Origin: Hahella sp. CCB-MM4
GTDB lineage: Bacteria; Pseudomonadota; Gammaproteobacteria; Pseudomonadales; Oleiphilaceae
Length of the DNA stretch: 64,000 nt
Reading direction: 5' to 3'
Assembly: GCF_002260525.1 (NCBI RefSeq)
Contig: NZ_MRYI01000010.1
Span: 1-64,000 of the forward strand
A model generated the notes under the pieces. The model saw only the letters and a list, made by a program, of their open reading frames with translations. It was not told where the DNA came from and did no database searches. This document shows positions 34,515 through 43,593 of this stretch, piece by piece. A program made the position numbers and the translations under genes. Position 1 is the first letter of the stretch. The number at the start of each line of letters is the position of its first letter.

Positions 34515-35054
34515 TTATCCGGTTTTCTGTCTCTGCAGCGCAAAGAACTTACCTGGTTTGATACAGGCATTGTTTGCTTCTGCCATGAAGTTGCATTCGT
34601 CAGAAAGCAGCTTCGTGGGATCGATGATCGGTATGGATTCACCATTGCGGCTGAACCCGGAAATCAGTGCCGATTTCCATATGCCGCAATCCGAGGGGCG
34701 GAAATCCACGAAGCCATGATCATCGACCAGTGTTTTGGCTGGTGCGGTGCTGACTGCCAGGGCAACGTAACGAGGATCTGTTGTCTGGGTATTCAGAACG
34801 ACGATGTTGGCACTCACAATGTAGTGGCAAGCCCGGGTGAATACCACTGGTACAGGTTGCTCATGCCAGATGGTGATGTGCTGGCAACAGGGTTCGCTGG
34901 CAGGTATCGACAGCAATCGTGCATTGGGCACAAACTCTTCAACAGAATTTCCTGCCAGCGCAATTGTCGCTCCATCCAGTGGGTTAGCTAGCCAAACCGA
35001 CAGATCGCTGGATGGGTGGGTGTTCGGCGACACTCCTTGATTCTGAAGCTCCAT
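34515..35054 (-). CDS. CheW-like protein (ChpC position)
   Basis: A 179-residue cytoplasmic protein with a diverged CheW fold: HEQPVPVVFTR, a hydrophobic core strand NIVVLNTQ, YVALAVSTAP and the final ISGFSRNGESIPIIDPTKLL, which is the usual CheW end. It would couple a receptor to the CheA-like kinase. It is the last gene of the chemosensory operon. GAGAAGG nine bases before the ATG supports this start, although it lies 71 bp inside the preceding gene in another frame. Family membership is inferred from pattern, not alignment. Confidence 0.62.
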   Translation of the reverse strand: MELQNQGVSPNTHPSSDLSVWLANPLDGATIALAGNSVEEFVPNARLLSIPASEPCCQHITIWHEQPVPVVFTRACHYIVSANIVVLNTQTTDPRYVALAVSTAPAKTLVDDHGFVDFRPSDCGIWKSALISGFSRNGESIPIIDPTKLLSDECNFMAEANNACIKPGKFFALQRQKTG

Positions 35055-35478
35055 AGCTGAGTACCTTCTCGAAAAAACGTGTGATGGTTAGAGAGGTGGC
35101 GAAAAGATGCCAATCGCTGTTTTGTCTTATCAGTCCCTCGATAGGGCTGAGCTTTCTCATACACGAGGGAATCGGATACACCTTTGAGGCGGTTCGCAGC
35201 TTAAAAAGTGAATGGCAGCTAAGCGCCATAGCAGGTGTGTTCCCAAAGGCGGCTTTCAGCAGTATGACTTTCTTCTCCTCCGGCTGCAGGCCGGAGGCCG
35301 GTATCCAGTTGCTGTTAAAGCCATATACCGGATACCACTGCCCGGAAAATCGTATGCAGGTGATCTGTTGTTTCTCTGTGACCTCTTCGGCGGATGCCAG
35401 ATAGAGGATGTCTTCGGCCGGCAGACAGATTGACCGGCCCGAGCAATTCACAAGGTAGTAGGCTGTTTGATGGTTCAT
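34984..35478 (-). CDS. CheW-like protein
   Basis: A 164-residue protein with CheW-type features: YYLVNCSGRSICLPAEDILYL at the start (strand plus conserved Pro), GQWYPVYGF, KVILLKAAFG then MALSCHSL, and SPIEGLI near residue 110. It starts within the last codons of the hybrid kinase gene (ATGA overlap at 35475-35478), so it is translationally coupled. Its C-terminal 23 residues overlap the next gene out of frame. With the PilI-like protein this gives three CheW-type couplers for one kinase. Confidence 0.65.
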   Translation of the reverse strand: MNHQTAYYLVNCSGRSICLPAEDILYLASAEEVTEKQQITCIRFSGQWYPVYGFNSNWIPASGLQPEEKKVILLKAAFGNTPAMALSCHSLFKLRTASKVYPIPSCMRKLSPIEGLIRQNSDWHLFATSLTITRFFEKVLSYGASESRSVAEHPPIQRSVGLAS

Positions 35479-38400
35479 CCCAGTAACTCCTGTATCTTAT
35501 CCATAAGATCGTTCTCGTTATAAGGTTTTGTGGCATATCCATTTACCCCTGCCTTCTTGGCAAGTTCACGATGTTTATGCTGGCTTCGGGAAGTCAGCAT
35601 CAGAATAGGCAGCTGGTTGTGCTCGGGTGTCTGGCGAAGCTGACGTGTCAGCTCAAGGCCATCCATACGCGGCATTTCCATATCTACCAATAACAGTTGA
35701 GGAGCTTCCGCCTTGATCTTTTCAATGGCTTCGAGCCCGTCACAGGCCGTGGTTACGGTAAAGCCGCAGTCCTGAAGCAATTGCTTTAAGGTCTGGCGGA
35801 CACTGAGAGAATCATCCACGACCATCACTTTGTTGAGGATTTCCTGGGATGCGGAAATGGGAGCTGTAGACTGATTGGACTTGTTGCCCGTTTGCAGTAA
35901 TTCCACTAGGTTGAGAACAGGTACCAGGGTTCCGTCACCCAGGATGGTCATACCAAACAGTCCGGGTAGTGTGGGTATCAAGCGGCCGGGTGTTCTTAAT
36001 ACCAGTTGATCCCCGGTTTTGATTTCATCGACGGCGATAGCTGTAAGTACACCGCTGACATCCGCGACGATTAACGGCTTTGACTTGCTTTCTTCATCTA
36101 TACCGAACAGCGATTTGGCCAGATCCACATAACGGAAGAGTTCATCGTTTGCAGACAGATAAGTTTGGCCGGCGATTTCTTCCAGCTCACCGGCACCGGT
36201 TGCCATAATCTGGGTCAGGGTCGATGAAGGAATTGCGAAGCGCTGCTTGCATACGGTTACCAGCAACATGTACTGGGTAATTTCGCGCACAGGAACCCGG
36301 ATAACCAACCGGCAGCCCGGTGTGTTGTCGGTTTTGGCTTCGGTGTCGAAACGGATGCTGCCACCCAGTGATTCAACCTGACTCCTTACCGCATCCATAC
36401 CGATCCCCCGGCCGGAAAGTTGCGTGGCTTTATCACGGGTAGTGAACCCCGGTTGCCATACAATCTGCGCAAGCTCCTGATCGGTCGGGCGGGAAGAGCC
36501 TTCGGCAATGATTCCTGCTTTCAAGGCCTTTCTGAAGATGCTGTCGTAATCAAGTCCACCACCGTCATCTTCCAGTACGACCTGCAGGAAGCGACCTACC
36601 TGAGAGTACTGCACCATGATATTGCCACGGCTGTTCTTTCCTGCCTGCTCACGGATAACAGTATTTTCAATGCCATGATCCACAGCATTGCGCAGAAGGT
36701 GCATGAGTGGATCAGCCAATTGTTCGATCAGGATTCTATCCACTTCAAGATCATCACCGATGACATTCAGGGCCGCAGATTTACCGGCAGCACGGCATGC
36801 CTGGCGAACGCAGCGTTGCAGGCGTCCGGTGAGTTCAGAGGCAGACAATTTCTGTTTGGAAAGCAACTGATGCTGAAGTTTGTCAATATAGCGGTGTTGC
36901 TGGCGCATCAGGCTGTCCAGCATCAACAACTGATCCTGGAGCTTATGGTTGAGTTCTCTTACGTCGGCTACGGATTCGAACAGCTGATGGGAGCATTCGT
37001 GTAGTTCATCGTAGCGGTCCATCTCCAGTGGATCGAACTCCGCATTGTTTTCGTCCACTTTCGGTGTGGGCTGCCCCTTAGCAGTTTGGTTAGGTTGCTG
37101 AGGAACTTGACGGGAAGGCCGACGATCCATGCTGCGGTTGTCAATCAGGCCCTCCAGCTGTAGACGTCTCTGGCTGAGTAACTGATCATGGCGGGAGAGA
37201 TCTTCAGCGGTTGAGTGGATGCGCTTATAGAGTTCTTTGCCCTGGACGTTGTTGATACTCATCTCTTCGGCAAGTAGCACCAGGTTGTCAAAATCAGAAA
37301 GAGGGGGTTCGATATTTGTACCGGGTGCGGCATCCCGTTGTGGCGCTTCTGGAGAATCCTCGGATGAATCGAACTCCTGTTTCGTTTCTGTTTGAGATGA
37401 TGCTGAGCTCGTCTGAGATAACGCGGAGACCCTGGGCTCTTGAGACAGATCAGAGAATTCGGGCTCTTCCATAAAGTCAGGCTCGGCAACGCTGAATCTG
37501 CTATCAGGCCGGTTCCAATGTACTAGCTGCTCGAGGACTTCAAAGGCATTTTCCGGAGGTTGGTCCTTGCCCGCGAGAAAATCCACCATGGAACTCAGGC
37601 AGTCTGACGCTTCCATGAGTATTTCGTAAAGCTGATCCGGGACCGAAGTTTCACCCTTGGCCATGACTTCGAAAATGTCCTCAAGAGTATGACTTATGTT
37701 GGCAACCCCCTTGATACCCAGAAGGTTGGCGGATCCCTTGAGGCTATGGCTGGCGCGCTGTGCCTTGATGACCCATTGTTTGTCGGGAGCCTCTGCATCA
37801 CCAAGGTTGGCAAGTGCCTCAAAGATTGCATGGGTATGAATGGGCGCATCCTGAAGGAAGGCGTGTTTCACCTCCAGGGTAACATCACTGGAAATGTTGA
37901 GCGCTACGTCCTCTTCGGTATAAACCTGGGATGGTGTGTCATCCAGTGCTTCGCTGCTGACTTCAAACTCCACCAGGGCAAAAAGCAGAGCTTGTTGATC
38001 TTCTGAATCTATCGGTTGTGTCCAGCAAGGGGCTTCCAAGTATTCAAGCAATGCCAGGCAGCTGTTTTCCGACGCCTGCTCGTAGAGGTAATCCTTCACC
38101 AGGGAAGGCCATTTGTAGAGGTGCTGAATTTGTGATTTTCCTACGGTATCTTCACTTTGCAGACGAATGCTCAGGCAATCGAAGAAATGTTGAAGTCCGA
38201 TAATACCAAGATAGCTGCTGGTTTCCGCCAGTGTCTGGAGCAGACCCACATAGGGGGATCGATTGGATTCGGAAGCGGCCATCACGTCGAGCGCTTCATT
38301 GAGATCCGCTTCCAACTCACAAATCTCAGACCAGAATGCCTCCACCAGTTCGGCCTGTTCTGGCGATAGGTTTGAGTCGGCTGGAATTTCTGTCAGGTCC

Positions 38401-39089
38401 AGCATGGGGACTTCTGAATCAGAGTCGACAAATTCTTTTTCTTGATCAGCATCCCAGTCTAAATCGGTGCTCTCGTCCATGGAGATTTCATGAGCTTCAC
38501 ACAAGCTGATGGTATCGGTCTCATCTGATGCTTCTATCTCCTCCGGCTCCTCTTCCTCCTCTACCTTATACAGTTCCTCCATTTCACAGGTTTCCAGTGC
38601 TTTGTTTTCATCTGGTTGAAAGTCGCTTACGTCAGACGGAGAGTCGTCTGTGTCAGGGAGGGTGGCGACGGTGTCAGATCGAGAAAGCTCACTGCTATCT
38701 TTCGCCTGATCTTCCGGTAGCGCGGCTTCGGATTCTCCAGCATCACTATCGTCGGATGTAGATATTGTAGGAGGGGCGAAGACCAGAGGATCATTGAGCG
38801 ACTCAAGCAGCCTCAGCATCCATTGTGCGACGGAAACGATCTTGGATTTGGGAAGAGGTTCTTGTGCTGAATCAGAGGTTTCTCCGTTAGGTACCAATTG
38901 TGAGCGCAACCTATCCACTCTAGCCAGAAGCTGGGGGCATTCCACCATATCCAGCATTGCCGCTATGTTATCCATCAAGGCGAAAAGGTCATCCGCAGTT
39001 GGAATCTCGGATTGAACTATCTGATTTAGATCATCCCGGAATACATCGGCCAGAGACGTCATTGCCATATTTTGATCATGTGCATCCAT
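35475..39089 (-). CDS. ChpA-like hybrid chemotaxis histidine kinase (CheA with Hpt and receiver)
   Basis: A 1204-residue cytoplasmic kinase. Residues 1-390 are acidic and low-complexity, with at least one degenerate Hpt-like helical bundle (about 245-345). An intact Hpt lies at about 395-505 with H448 in HSLKGSAN. A long linker follows (505-690). The CheA ATPase has N-box N801 (LLRNAVDHG), G1 DDGGGLD at 841-847 and G2 GRGIG at 893-897. A CheW-like domain spans about 930-1070 and a C-terminal receiver about 1086-1204, with D1092/D1093, phosphoacceptor D1136 and K1188. The layout matches ChpA/PilL of type IV pilus chemosensory systems but with fewer true Hpt modules. It would phosphorylate the two regulators encoded upstream. 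Confidence 0.9.
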   Translation of the reverse strand: MDAHDQNMAMTSLADVFRDDLNQIVQSEIPTADDLFALMDNIAAMLDMVECPQLLARVDRLRSQLVPNGETSDSAQEPLPKSKIVSVAQWMLRLLESLNDPLVFAPPTISTSDDSDAGESEAALPEDQAKDSSELSRSDTVATLPDTDDSPSDVSDFQPDENKALETCEMEELYKVEEEEEPEEIEASDETDTISLCEAHEISMDESTDLDWDADQEKEFVDSDSEVPMLDLTEIPADSNLSPEQAELVEAFWSEICELEADLNEALDVMAASESNRSPYVGLLQTLAETSSYLGIIGLQHFFDCLSIRLQSEDTVGKSQIQHLYKWPSLVKDYLYEQASENSCLALLEYLEAPCWTQPIDSEDQQALLFALVEFEVSSEALDDTPSQVYTEEDVALNISSDVTLEVKHAFLQDAPIHTHAIFEALANLGDAEAPDKQWVIKAQRASHSLKGSANLLGIKGVANISHTLEDIFEVMAKGETSVPDQLYEILMEASDCLSSMVDFLAGKDQPPENAFEVLEQLVHWNRPDSRFSVAEPDFMEEPEFSDLSQEPRVSALSQTSSASSQTETKQEFDSSEDSPEAPQRDAAPGTNIEPPLSDFDNLVLLAEEMSINNVQGKELYKRIHSTAEDLSRHDQLLSQRRLQLEGLIDNRSMDRRPSRQVPQQPNQTAKGQPTPKVDENNAEFDPLEMDRYDELHECSHQLFESVADVRELNHKLQDQLLMLDSLMRQQHRYIDKLQHQLLSKQKLSASELTGRLQRCVRQACRAAGKSAALNVIGDDLEVDRILIEQLADPLMHLLRNAVDHGIENTVIREQAGKNSRGNIMVQYSQVGRFLQVVLEDDGGGLDYDSIFRKALKAGIIAEGSSRPTDQELAQIVWQPGFTTRDKATQLSGRGIGMDAVRSQVESLGGSIRFDTEAKTDNTPGCRLVIRVPVREITQYMLLVTVCKQRFAIPSSTLTQIMATGAGELEEIAGQTYLSANDELFRYVDLAKSLFGIDEESKSKPLIVADVSGVLTAIAVDEIKTGDQLVLRTPGRLIPTLPGLFGMTILGDGTLVPVLNLVELLQTGNKSNQSTAPISASQEILNKVMVVDDSLSVRQTLKQLLQDCGFTVTTACDGLEAIEKIKAEAPQLLLVDMEMPRMDGLELTRQLRQTPEHNQLPILMLTSRSQHKHRELAKKAGVNGYATKPYNENDLMDKIQELLG

Positions 39090-39154
39090 ACAAGCTCTCC
39101 ATGCATGGGAGATAGGTAAAAGTCGATATACTGCTCAACTTCAGTTAGCTGAAT

Positions 39155-39196
39155 CCATGCGGCAGACCGGAGGCACTACACCGGTCTGCCGCATGG
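39155..39196 (-). repeat. Perfect 16-bp hairpin between the MCP and kinase genes
   Basis: CCATGCGGCAGACCGG and its exact reverse complement flank a 10-nt loop. It starts 4 bp past the MCP stop codon. No T run follows on the transcribed strand, so it is likely an mRNA stability or processing element within the operon rather than a full terminator. Confidence 0.75.
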
Positions 39197-39200
39197 CCTG

Positions 39201-41180
39201 TCAGCTGGCTTGTTTCAACCCCTCTTTACTCGATGGCCTGATATACGAGCTTGGAATCGTTGGCTCGTTGTTCTTAGCCGGCGTGGCGGCTGGTTCTTCC
39301 TCTGGAATGGATTGCAACAACTCAGGCATATTGACCTGCAGTAATGCGGCTTCCGGAATGCGGAAGACTTCAACTGTCTGTTGCAGCAATGTGGATGCTG
39401 TTCTTAAGCGCTCGGTATGCAGGGACTGGCGCTTGAGTTCCTGGTCCGTGACGTGAGTGCTCTTCTCGATACTGTCCGCCTGGGTCCGTACCAGTTGTGC
39501 TTCTTTGGCCTGGGTTAATGAGCTGCGGGCAATCTTCTCAACAGCATCCAGGAGATCGGTGGCTGTTTTTTGGGTTTCCTGCATTTGCTCACCTGCCTGG
39601 GTGGCGCGTTTGGAACCGCTGACCACCTGGGTGATACTGCTGTTCATGTTGTCCACCGCGTCTGCAGTTTCGGTCTGGATGTTGCGAACCAGGGCGCTGA
39701 TCTGAGAGGTGGCATTACGGGAGCTCTCCGCCAGCCGCTGAACCTCGTCGGCAACCACCGCAAACCCTCGACCTGCTTCACCTGCGGCTGCTGCCTGCAT
39801 ACTGGCGTTCAATGCCAGTACGTGTGTCCGTTCAGCAATGTTGTTGATGATGTCGATGATACCGCTGATTTCCTGTGACCGTTCAGACAGTCGCTTGATA
39901 CGTTTTTCCGTCTCGCTGATGGACTCGCGAATTTCACCCATACTTTCGACTGTGTTACCTACGGCCTCATAGGCTTTGTCTGTGGTTTCTGCGGTAGTTT
40001 TCGCAATCTGGTTACAGGACTGACACCATTTGGCGATGAGGTTCATCTGGCGGGACAGGCTCTCCAGTTTATTGATGGTGTCTTCAATGACGGCGCGTTC
40101 TTCGGCCGCCACATGAACAACCTTGTGAGTCTGTTCATCCACCATGACGCTGTATACACCAACGGCCTTACTGATGTGGGTGATTTTGCCCAGAGCTTCA
40201 GAGGTTTCCTTGGTCACCATGTTAAGGGCGTCTGCCACCGGACCGGTGATGTCCTCGCGAACGGTGAGGCGGGTGGTGAGGTCTTTATCGCTGAGTTTGG
40301 CGGTACCTTCCAGCAACTCGATAACCGAGTTGTTAAGAACTTCATTTTCTTTTTCCGCCTGAATCAGCGTGGCCACTTTTTCGTTTAACAGCTGGTCAAG
40401 AGCTGCGCCCAATCGGGACAACTCATCGGTACCCTGAATGTTTGTTCTCGCATCGGTATCGCCTTGCTGCACTTTACTTACCGTTCCGGCAATCGCGTTA
40501 ACCGGAATCAGGATGGATCCGAGTATGAATCGGGCAAGAATCAATGATCCGGCAATACTCAGCAGGATCAGCGCAGTCCCGACGATGGCACTGGTACTTA
40601 AAGTTGTCTGGGTGTTTTCATACTGTGCCTGGGCACTTTGCTGCATGATGTCAGCATAGTTCTTTGTGGCCGTACGGAAAGGATCCAGCAGGTAACCAAG
40701 GTCGTTGAGGAGGAAGAGTTCCAGGGCAGGACGGGACTGGTTGGTACCCATGCTGCTGAATTGGTCGAAGATGGAGGTGACCCCGCTGACCGTCTTCTGC
40801 ATGTCCTGGAACTTGCTTTGCTGCTCCAGCGACTGGTCTTTCACTTTTTCCTGCAGCAGTTGCCAGTTCTGCATGAAAGATTGTCTGGCATCCTGCATGC
40901 GCTGGTCTGCCTCGCTCCAGATCATGCTACCGCTGTTGAGACCATTAAGGGTTTCCACAACCCCGGTGTCGATGGTGCGGATGAGTTCGGACAGGTTCGC
41001 CTGGTTCTCAACTTGTCTGTGCAGATCGCCGGCAGAACGGGTTGCATAAGTCAGGGCAAATGCTGCCAGTGACGCGATAACCAGTAGGGCAAGGGCGGTG
41101 ATGCCTGTCAGCAATGTCAGGCGTTTGCCCACACTGAGCTTGCTTATGGAGAAATATTGATTCAGATTTTGAAATTTCAT
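39201..41180 (-). CDS. Methyl-accepting chemotaxis protein (PilJ position)
   Basis: A 659-residue receptor. Membrane helices lie at about 21-46 and 197-220, enclosing a helical periplasmic domain (about 47-196) of four-helix-bundle type. HAMP follows at about 220-270 and a second HAMP-like segment at about 285-340. The cytoplasmic hairpin tip is at about 440-483 (ERTHVLALNASMQAAAAGEA, GRGFAVVADEVQRLAE). The C-terminus (IRPSSKEGLKQAS) lacks an NWETF-type CheR-docking pentapeptide. Between it and the kinase gene is a perfect hairpin. The ligand probably arrives through the binding protein encoded upstream (inference). Confidence 0.9.
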   Translation of the reverse strand: MKFQNLNQYFSISKLSVGKRLTLLTGITALALLVIASLAAFALTYATRSAGDLHRQVENQANLSELIRTIDTGVVETLNGLNSGSMIWSEADQRMQDARQSFMQNWQLLQEKVKDQSLEQQSKFQDMQKTVSGVTSIFDQFSSMGTNQSRPALELFLLNDLGYLLDPFRTATKNYADIMQQSAQAQYENTQTTLSTSAIVGTALILLSIAGSLILARFILGSILIPVNAIAGTVSKVQQGDTDARTNIQGTDELSRLGAALDQLLNEKVATLIQAEKENEVLNNSVIELLEGTAKLSDKDLTTRLTVREDITGPVADALNMVTKETSEALGKITHISKAVGVYSVMVDEQTHKVVHVAAEERAVIEDTINKLESLSRQMNLIAKWCQSCNQIAKTTAETTDKAYEAVGNTVESMGEIRESISETEKRIKRLSERSQEISGIIDIINNIAERTHVLALNASMQAAAAGEAGRGFAVVADEVQRLAESSRNATSQISALVRNIQTETADAVDNMNSSITQVVSGSKRATQAGEQMQETQKTATDLLDAVEKIARSSLTQAKEAQLVRTQADSIEKSTHVTDQELKRQSLHTERLRTASTLLQQTVEVFRIPEAALLQVNMPELLQSIPEEEPAATPAKNNEPTIPSSYIRPSSKEGLKQAS

Positions 41181-41209
41181 ATCGGGCTCCTGTGAATTTG
41201 TGCTCTGGC

Positions 41210-42457
41210 CTAGAACAGCTGGGCAATCTGGTTATCAGGAATGGTTTGGTAGGTCTTGTTGTTGAGATAAGTCATGATCACCAGGTCGGAACCCTGGTTA
41301 TCTCCCCTGAAATCCAGCGTCAGGCCTCCGATTTCGAGCAGACTGTTTCTGGCTACGCGACGAAATGAGTCTCTTGTGATATCCCCGTCGATCTTCTTCA
41401 GCAACTCCACCATCATTCTGCCGACGATGTAGCCTTCCAGGGAGATCACGTTCAGGCGTTCCCCCAGAGCTTTCTTGGCTTGCTGAACAATGGGCAGATC
41501 TGAATCAAGGTCTGGTACCACTTGGGTAACAATCACCTTGTTGTTGACGCCATACTGGCTCAGAACCGTACGCAGATTGTCTGCGCCGGTGAATGAAACA
41601 GCGCTGATCATCCAGTCATCACCTTTCTGGCGGGCATAGGCAGCAAATCTTCCGATGGCGTTATAAGTGCCTACTGTGACGACTAACCGGCAGCTTACAC
41701 TTTCCTGTTGTTCCCACTTTTTCAGAGATTCATATCCGGCTCTCGATGCCAGGGTATTGCGCTGATAAACCCCCACCGGGCCGATACCGTTGCGTTGTGG
41801 GTTTTCTCCGTCCATGGCAAGAATCTGGTCCAGTTTGTTGATAATGCCGGAGGCTCCCGGCTTGGAGTTCAATGCCAGCTTGATTCCTTCAACCCCAGCC
41901 ATGCCGTAAGCATCATTCTGTACAAAGGCGCAGATCTGGCTGGGACTGAGACCAGCCAGCAAGCTTTGCTCGATCACTTTGGCCGTTTCCTGGACGTAGC
42001 TGGCGCGAAAGTTGATTACTTCCCCCGGACCGGGTCGAAGCAGGCCGGCTCCGGTAAAGAATCCGACCGCCGGGACATTGTGGCTGGCCAGAATAGGGAG
42101 GGCGACTTTGGCTGTCGGAGTACCGACATTGCCGACCATTGCAAAGACACCTTCATCAATCAGCTTGCGGGTTTGCTGTTCGGTCAATTCAGGCGTGTAG
42201 GAGTCATTCAGGGCAATGTATTCCAATTGTTTGCCCTGGATTTTGTCTTCTGAAAAAGCCGCCTGGATGCCGTCTCTCATACCAATTCCAAGACCGCGGG
42301 ACTGACCTTCCAGATCAAGTACGCCGCCGATGACAATCCTGTCCCGGTATACGCCTTCGGTCTGCGATGAGGCCGCCAGACTGCCTGCGGATCCAAGACA
42401 AAATGCCAGCATGGCTGTCAGCAAAATGCTTCTGTGACGAGTGGTTGAAGTTTGCAT
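41210..42457 (-). CDS. Periplasmic branched-chain-amino-acid-type binding protein, chemosensory-linked
   Basis: A 415-residue secreted protein. The signal peptide spans about 1-29 (ends SLAAS). The mature part has the Leu/Ile/Val-binding fold (Peripla_BP_6): GGVLDLEGQSRGLGIGMRDG, a lobe 1 block FAMVGNVGTPTAKVALPI, and ICAFVQNDAYGMAGVEG. No permease or ATPase genes accompany it, and it lies between the PilI-like gene and the MCP gene on the same strand. It may therefore serve as a sensing partner of the MCP rather than as a transporter component. Ligand unknown; the fold also serves urea, amide and aromatic acids. Confidence 0.85.
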   Translation of the reverse strand: MQTSTTRHRSILLTAMLAFCLGSAGSLAASSQTEGVYRDRIVIGGVLDLEGQSRGLGIGMRDGIQAAFSEDKIQGKQLEYIALNDSYTPELTEQQTRKLIDEGVFAMVGNVGTPTAKVALPILASHNVPAVGFFTGAGLLRPGPGEVINFRASYVQETAKVIEQSLLAGLSPSQICAFVQNDAYGMAGVEGIKLALNSKPGASGIINKLDQILAMDGENPQRNGIGPVGVYQRNTLASRAGYESLKKWEQQESVSCRLVVTVGTYNAIGRFAAYARQKGDDWMISAVSFTGADNLRTVLSQYGVNNKVIVTQVVPDLDSDLPIVQQAKKALGERLNVISLEGYIVGRMMVELLKKIDGDITRDSFRRVARNSLLEIGGLTLDFRGDNQGSDLVIMTYLNNKTYQTIPDNQIAQLF

Positions 42458-42604
42458 ATCAATCTCCTGGATATGACTTTTGGCCCGAATTCCGGGCGCA
42501 ATAATCCTGTACCTGACAGCGTCAGCTGCCAGGCGTTCTATTTCAGATTCATGTGCAGGGAGAAGCCGCGTACTGCTGTCGGTGGATTCCTGCTGGGGCC
42601 GCGG

Positions 42605-43207
42605 TCAGGATGATTTCAACATCTGGGTTAACCTCCGTTTAAACTTTGTAAGATTCCATTCACACCAAATGCCTTCATGGTGGTAACAGGAGTCAACACA
42701 GGCTCTGAGGTCTGTGGTTAACCCGGGGGGATGGCTCATGACCTGCTCAGTGGTAACGCTGAATTTACGGGGCAGGTGATGCACAGATATCGCAAATGAG
42801 TCGCCTTCATGATCGAAATAAAGAATGTAAGAAGAGGGGGCCTGCCGGGCGCCCCGTTCCCTGGTTGCGTGACTGCCTACATCATCCAGGCAGAAAAAAT
42901 CGTAGGGATTCACCACCGGGGTAATCTGACCTCGGACGTTGGTGAATCCCGTTAACCAGGACGGAGTGAACGGCACCTGACAAATGGCAGGCTCTTCAAT
43001 CAGTTCTTTATTGCAATCTTCCCGGATCAGTAATCCGAGGGAGGCCCCGCTATGCTCCAACCGGGACAGGGGTAGACCAAACCAATGGCTGCTGGAGACT
43101 TCAACATCGTCCTGAGCTTCAGCTCCATCCAGCTTCTGCAGAACGGCCAGGGCCTCCGAAGGAGTGAGCAGACGGTTGTTCTGAGAGGGAATTACGACGC
43201 TGTTCAT
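42605..43207 (-). CDS. PilI-like CheW coupling protein
   Basis: A 200-residue CheW-domain protein. Conserved features include VPFTPSWLTGFTNVRGQITP (about 78-97, the classic CheW/PilI insertion), NPYDFF, SSYILYFDHEGDSFAISV and a C-terminal WCEWNLTKF segment. An N-terminal extension of about 55 residues precedes the fold. By position and sequence it corresponds to PilI, linking MCP and kinase. 20 bp after the PilH-like gene. Confidence 0.82.
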   Translation of the reverse strand: MNSVVIPSQNNRLLTPSEALAVLQKLDGAEAQDDVEVSSSHWFGLPLSRLEHSGASLGLLIREDCNKELIEEPAICQVPFTPSWLTGFTNVRGQITPVVNPYDFFCLDDVGSHATRERGARQAPSSYILYFDHEGDSFAISVHHLPRKFSVTTEQVMSHPPGLTTDLRACVDSCYHHEGIWCEWNLTKFKRRLTQMLKSS

Positions 43208-43227
43208 GATGTCATCTCCTGTCCTGC

Positions 43228-43590
43228 TTAGGCATAACTCTGCAGTTGACTCAATATATCTTCCTGGCGGTAGGGCTTGGATATCAGTGCTTTAGCGCCT
43301 TGTTTCGCTGCCCAGATATGATCCACCTTCTGGTTCTTGCTGGACACGAATACTACGGGAATATTGGCGGTTTCTGGTGAACTGGACAGTTCTCTGCAGG
43401 CGCTGAAGCCGTCCATTTCTCCCATAATGATATCCAGCAGGATCATATTGGGTTTTTCCTGTTTGGCTTTGCTCACGGCTTCTTCGCCAGATCTTGCCAG
43501 AACAGTCTGGTATTTGGCCTCTGCGACTATCGACTGCAGAAGGGTCAAATCCGCTTCACTGTCATCAACAATTAAAATTTTCTTGGTCAT
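43228..43590 (-). CDS. Single-domain response regulator (PilH-like)
   Basis: A 120-residue receiver domain with all functional residues: D9/D10, phosphoacceptor D53 (MILLDIIMGEMDG), S83 (FVSSKNQ) and K105 (SKPY). W93 after the switch region recalls PilH. No output domain, so it acts by protein contact with a motor or as a phosphate sink. Lies 3 bp after the upstream regulator gene. Confidence 0.87.
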   Translation of the reverse strand: MTKKILIVDDSEADLTLLQSIVAEAKYQTVLARSGEEAVSKAKQEKPNMILLDIIMGEMDGFSACRELSSSPETANIPVVFVSSKNQKVDHIWAAKQGAKALISKPYRQEDILSQLQSYA

Positions 43591-43593
43591 GGT

